Both the position numbers and the translations under genes were made by a program. From UBA6398 sp963660485 (lineage in GTDB: Bacteria; Bacteroidota; Bacteroidia; Bacteroidales; Bacteroidaceae), in the NCBI GenBank assembly GCA_963660485.1, contig CAVKYH010000008.1:30338-94337 (forward strand): a DNA stretch of 64,000 nt, given 5' to 3'. Shown here one piece after another: positions 61,129 to 64,000 of this stretch. The first letter of the stretch is position 1; each line of letters starts with the position of its first letter. The notes beneath the pieces were generated by a model. That model saw only the letters and a list, made by a program, of their open reading frames with translations. It was not told the DNA's origin and ran no database searches.

Positions 61129-61261
61129 AAAAAACTACACGGCATCTCGCAAAAACTCCGACGCATCTAATTTAAATTACATGGCCCGGAATTTAAATTT
61201 GGTGGCCCGGAGTTTTTACGCCATGCGCAGCAGGTTTTTCGGCCATGCGCAGCATGGTTTT
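61129..61261. repeat. phased 21-bp repeat array O
   Basis: Cores at 61129, 61150, 61171 (TTTAAA), 61192 (TTTAAA), 61213 and 61235, then a looser one at 61258. The last two spacers share the new word GCCATGCGCAGCA (61220-61232 and 61242-61254), found in no other array. This looks like local duplication of a unit. Confidence 0.9.
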
Positions 61262-61358
61262 GGCTTGCGGCACGAGGCGTCTGACATGCGGGAAATACTT
61301 CCGTTTCGGCTTGCGAAAAATCGTAAACAAGGCGTGCAGGAAGCCAGAGGGTATATCG

Positions 61359-61470
61359 TTTTTACGATGTAAGACATTTTTCAAACAATGCCAGACATTA
61401 TTTAAATAATATCAGACATTATTTAAATAATATCAGACATTGTTTCTTACTATATCCGATGTAGTTTTTT
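61359..61470. repeat. phased 21-bp repeat array P
   Basis: Cores at 61359, 61380, 61401 (TTTAAA), 61422 (TTTAAA), 61443 and 61465. AT-type spacers CGATGTAAGACATTT, CAATGCCAGACATTA, TAATATCAGACATTA, TAATATCAGACATTG and CTATATCCGATGTAG. Two adjacent spacers are near-identical, pointing to unit duplication. Confidence 0.92.
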
Positions 61471-61515
61471 CGGGGTGGGGAAGCCGTTTTTGCGGCATCG
61501 TTTCAAGGGCAAACA

Positions 61516-61548
61516 AAAACTCCCCCGGCGTCTCGCTGGAGGAGTTTC
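61516..61548 (-). terminator. probable terminator of fasciclin gene
   Basis: AAACTCC pairs with GGAGTTT around a GC-rich inner stem; T-run on the minus strand. Confidence 0.6.
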
Positions 61549-61611
61549 ATGCATGCTGTATTTAAATTAAGAAAAGAATTTCTTGGTTTTTGTCATGCCG
61601 CCAACGCTTGT

Positions 61612-63654
61612 TTACCATGCGTCTTCGGGTGTAACGCCGTTGTATACGTTCTTAGGCGCAAATTCCACGTAGTCGAGCACAAACATCGTGGAAGTGTTGG
61701 CGAGCACACTCTTGAAACGAATGTAATAAGTAAGGTCGGGTTTGAGATTTCCGGTGTGGAAAATCTTGCGCAAGCGGTGCTCGGAACGCACATTATAGAG
61801 AGTGGTTCCCACAGTTCCGCCCGTGGAAGGACCTTCGTGCTTGCAGCCCATCATATATCCGTGGTTGCGCATATTACGGTCGCGCTCGCGGTTGAGATCC
61901 TCGTCTTCGTCGTCATAGAGTGCCCAGCCGATGAGCGGATTTGTAACTTGAATTCGTTCGTCAATAGGCAGGCCCTCTGCTTGAAGGTTATTCTTGTCGG
62001 TTCCGAAGTAGAGCTGCGCCATTCCGCGGTTTGAAGAATAGGAATAAACCAGACGTATTTCCCACGAGCCCTCAAACGGTACGGGCGGCAAGCGCAATGT
62101 GAAGTCATACTGTCCCGTTACGTTGTGCTCATCGCAATACATATCGTTCCAGCCACAATTGTAGCCCGTGAGATAATGGTAGTCGGTTTCCTCGGCATTG
62201 AGTGTCAGATAGTCCACATAGCCCTTGGGCAAATATATACCGTTTTGTCCTTCTTTGATAAACAATCCGTTTGTGATGAGCTCAGGATAATAAGTCGACA
62301 AGTCCATACGAATGCGTTGGTTGAGCACTTTTCCGGGAACGTCTTCGTTGTAGACGAGGATATCATCTATGGGGTAGTAGAAACCGTTCAGAGCATTGTT
62401 GTCATAATCTCCGTTGTTGGATTTCACGCCAATGCCCGGAATCATCACGTTAGTCTCTGTGTATGTGCTGGCATCGTATTTGGAATAACGGTTGATGCGT
62501 ATTCCGTCGGTGTGCGGGCCTTCGGTCATTTTTATCATGCGGCGGTGGGATTCTGTCATGGTCTCCCAGAAATTGTCGCAGTTTATAGAGAGGCGCGTGG
62601 GGTTCTTGTAAGAGAAACCATACTCCGTGCGGTGAACCACAAGCCAGTTGAACGGAATTCGGGCGGGCAACAAGTGATACGCCACGAACTCATTTACGGC
62701 ATTTTTACTGTCGGTGAGCTCCTGAGATTTGGCAATGGGGTAAGCTTCTGCACATTTCTCCTTGATTTGCTCCATTATCTTATCGGCGTTTACCACAACT
62801 CCGGCTTCCACAATGGGGAGGTCGATGTTCCATTTCTCGTGGAATACGCTGTCGGTCTCGAGCAATACGGTGTATCCGAAATATCGGTGTTGCGGAATGA
62901 TATCACTCCAGTTTGGTGTGCCGGTATATTTTTCGGGGTAGTCGTTTTTTTCGTATTCCTCGTCGCGGTATTTTGTCAGTTTCTGTGCCCAGCCGGTTCT
63001 TTCCAGGAGCATGGAGAAAATCTTGGTGTTTTCAGCGCTTTCTATAATGTTGCTGATGTAGGCGTTTGAGAGAAGAACCACGCGGTTCACCACATGAACG
63101 TAACCGTTTTCGAGCTCGTGGTCGCGCGAGACAACTATTGCGTCGCTGTTAATCTTTGTAATTGCGCGTCCGTCAATTGTGTCGAATTGTATGGTCATAT
63201 ATCGGTCGTCCGCGTTGGTGATAGGCATTGTTCCTTCGTTGAGGTCGGCAATGCGGTAGGCGTCTCCGTCTTTGCTGTCGAGTATGCTGCATCTCACTAT
63301 ACGCTCTGCAATTGAGTCGCTCACTTGCTCAACGGGGAAGTTGGGCGTGTTGTAGATAGAGTCGAGCAGATGGTGCATTGCATTGTCGCTGGGGGCGAAA
63401 ACGGTGTAGTTGCCGCGCGCCGAAAGCAGGTCGGCGAATGTGGACTTTGACTTCTCGCTCAATTTCACCTTGCGCAAAACGTAGGTGTATAGCTTGAAGC
63501 TGTCGCTTTTCTCCAAGAAACTGGTTACCATGTCGCCTGTGAATGTGTAGAGGTTTGAACTGTCTACGGTGTCGGAGCAACTTGTAAACGGAACAAACGT
63601 TAAACTCAGCATTATAAATGCCAAGCCACCAATAATTCTTTTTACAGTTTTCAT
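61612..63654 (-). CDS. Fasciclin-domain lipoprotein
   Basis: A 680-residue surface or periplasmic lipoprotein; the signal ends in LTFVPFTSC with the lipidation Cys near residue 26. A fasciclin (FAS1) domain is visible at residues about 45-205: FADLLSARGNYTVFAPSDNAMHHLL and the second half ending in ELENGYVHVVNRVVLL. A second FAS1-like stretch may follow. The C-terminal 250 residues (GSWEIRLVYSYSSNRGMAQL, LYFGTDKNNLQ, TYYIRFKSVLANTSTMFVLD) look like a beta-sandwich. Adhesion or glycan contact is suggested by the family. It is monocistronic, with a promoter upstream and a terminator downstream. Confidence 0.85.
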   Translation of the reverse strand: MKTVKRIIGGLAFIMLSLTFVPFTSCSDTVDSSNLYTFTGDMVTSFLEKSDSFKLYTYVLRKVKLSEKSKSTFADLLSARGNYTVFAPSDNAMHHLLDSIYNTPNFPVEQVSDSIAERIVRCSILDSKDGDAYRIADLNEGTMPITNADDRYMTIQFDTIDGRAITKINSDAIVVSRDHELENGYVHVVNRVVLLSNAYISNIIESAENTKIFSMLLERTGWAQKLTKYRDEEYEKNDYPEKYTGTPNWSDIIPQHRYFGYTVLLETDSVFHEKWNIDLPIVEAGVVVNADKIMEQIKEKCAEAYPIAKSQELTDSKNAVNEFVAYHLLPARIPFNWLVVHRTEYGFSYKNPTRLSINCDNFWETMTESHRRMIKMTEGPHTDGIRINRYSKYDASTYTETNVMIPGIGVKSNNGDYDNNALNGFYYPIDDILVYNEDVPGKVLNQRIRMDLSTYYPELITNGLFIKEGQNGIYLPKGYVDYLTLNAEETDYHYLTGYNCGWNDMYCDEHNVTGQYDFTLRLPPVPFEGSWEIRLVYSYSSNRGMAQLYFGTDKNNLQAEGLPIDERIQVTNPLIGWALYDDEDEDLNRERDRNMRNHGYMMGCKHEGPSTGGTVGTTLYNVRSEHRLRKIFHTGNLKPDLTYYIRFKSVLANTSTMFVLDYVEFAPKNVYNGVTPEDAW

Positions 63655-63738
63655 ATACTAGTATTTTTATTTTTCTTCTGTGTGTGAAAGTTGGTTTTCA
63701 TGTATATTGTCAACCTTTTTCCACGATGATATCGGTAG

Positions 63739-63746
63739 CAAAGATA
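63739..63746 (-). promoter_or_regulatory. fasciclin gene -7 element
   Basis: TATCTTTG on the minus strand, 84 bases before the start. Confidence 0.5.
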
Positions 63747-63922
63747 ATGTTTTTTTGTTATGTAACATAATGGAACATTTTTTTTGCGATATTTTTTATT
63801 CGACGTGCGTATTTTTTGTTGATTTGTGCGTAGATTTTTAACAAATGCAGTTGATGTAGAGAAAATTTGTGGGGTTTCGGAATAGCTTGAAAACCATGGT
63901 GTTTGCAAGGCTTTGCGACGGG

Positions 63923-64000
63923 TTTTTACGAGATGCCTTGGAGTGGAAAACTCCGACGCATCTAATTTAAATTACATGGCCCGGAATTTAAATTTGGTGG
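63923..64000. repeat. phased 21-bp repeat array Q (truncated by window end)
   Basis: Cores at 63923, 63944, 63966 (TTTAAA) and 63987 (TTTAAA), with spacers CGAGATGCCTTGGAG, CTCCGACGCATCTAA, TTACATGGCCCGGAA and the start of the TTTGGTGG word. The right side lies beyond the window. Confidence 0.9.

Larger units (their letters stand above)
60963..61611. other. intergenic ansA / fasciclin lipoprotein, 649 bp
   Basis: Largest gap: ansA promoter, arrays O (61129-61261) and P (61359-61470), and the fasciclin-gene terminator (61516-61547). The stretch between O and P (61262-61358) is GC-richer, with decayed array-like words. Confidence 0.75.
63655..64000. other. intergenic upstream of fasciclin gene, at least 346 bp
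   Basis: Promoter element at 63739, an AT-rich stretch without a gene, then array Q, which runs off the window. Confidence 0.7.

Noticed and set aside
2067..64000. Regularly spaced repeats taken as CRISPR arrays
   Set aside because: The repeat unit is only 6 bp of A/T and the 15-bp spacers are shared between loci, not unique; no cas genes are present.

Overview
The window looks like chromosomal DNA of a member of the order Bacteroidales (Bacteroidota). Most intergenic starts carry the Bacteroidota sigma-ABfr promoter element TAnnTTTG instead of an E. coli-type -10, and ribosome-binding purine tracts are weak. Two large secreted proteins end in the short Gly-Ile-Tyr-type tails found on Bacteroidales exported proteins. 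There is a membrane AraC regulator, a BspA-like leucine-rich protein, a fasciclin lipoprotein and secreted Gfo/Idh/MocA and FAD oxidoreductases. Gene content resembles Muribaculaceae, Prevotellaceae or Bacteroidaceae, but I cannot fix the family from sequence alone. No insertion sequence, prophage or CRISPR array is visible.

Layout. 0-8 kb: M13 peptidase, then minus-strand operons acpP-fabF-rnc, greA-HIT and trmH-queG. 8.0-8.4 kb: a 350-bp non-coding region with one perfect and several near-perfect DnaA boxes next to a very AT-rich stretch, a strong oriC candidate. 8.6-16 kb: an I9-like lipoprotein with a C1 peptidase, a TonB-C protein, tRNA-Gln, polA and a polyprenyl synthase. 16-25 kb: dtd-mazG-deoC (with a His/Cys-rich leader on DeoC), uvrC, apt, mnmG and a DEAD-box helicase, plus two ParB-type parS sites. 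25-34 kb: AraC regulator, BspA-like protein, outer-membrane barrel, NfeD plus SPFH pair, and a Tat-exported oxidoreductase with a TIM-barrel isomerase. 34-47 kb: leuS, YitT-type membrane protein, a fucosyltransferase-like enzyme, tyrS, mutS, a lipid A-type acyltransferase with a GT9 heptosyltransferase, and a secreted FAD oxidoreductase. 47-64 kb: a 1191-residue secreted F5/8-type protein, priA, nadB, a PBP4-type carboxypeptidase, a GH3 beta-glucosidase, a type I asparaginase and a fasciclin lipoprotein.

The most striking signal is not a gene. Seventeen arrays sit in almost every larger intergenic gap and share one architecture: 6-bp A/T cores repeat every 21 bp (occasionally 22), separated by 15-bp spacer words. 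Each array has exactly two adjacent central cores of the form TTTAAA or TTTGAA, flanked by A- or T-tract cores. The spacers come from a small shared vocabulary used in either orientation and reshuffled between loci. I know of no described element with this syntax. Helically phased A/T tracts at two-turn spacing suggest bent DNA or a multi-site protein platform, and some copies also form long perfect palindromes that could terminate transcription in both directions.

The oriC candidate, the two parS sites 12 and 14 kb away, mnmG and polA together suggest that this window is the replication-origin region of the chromosome.
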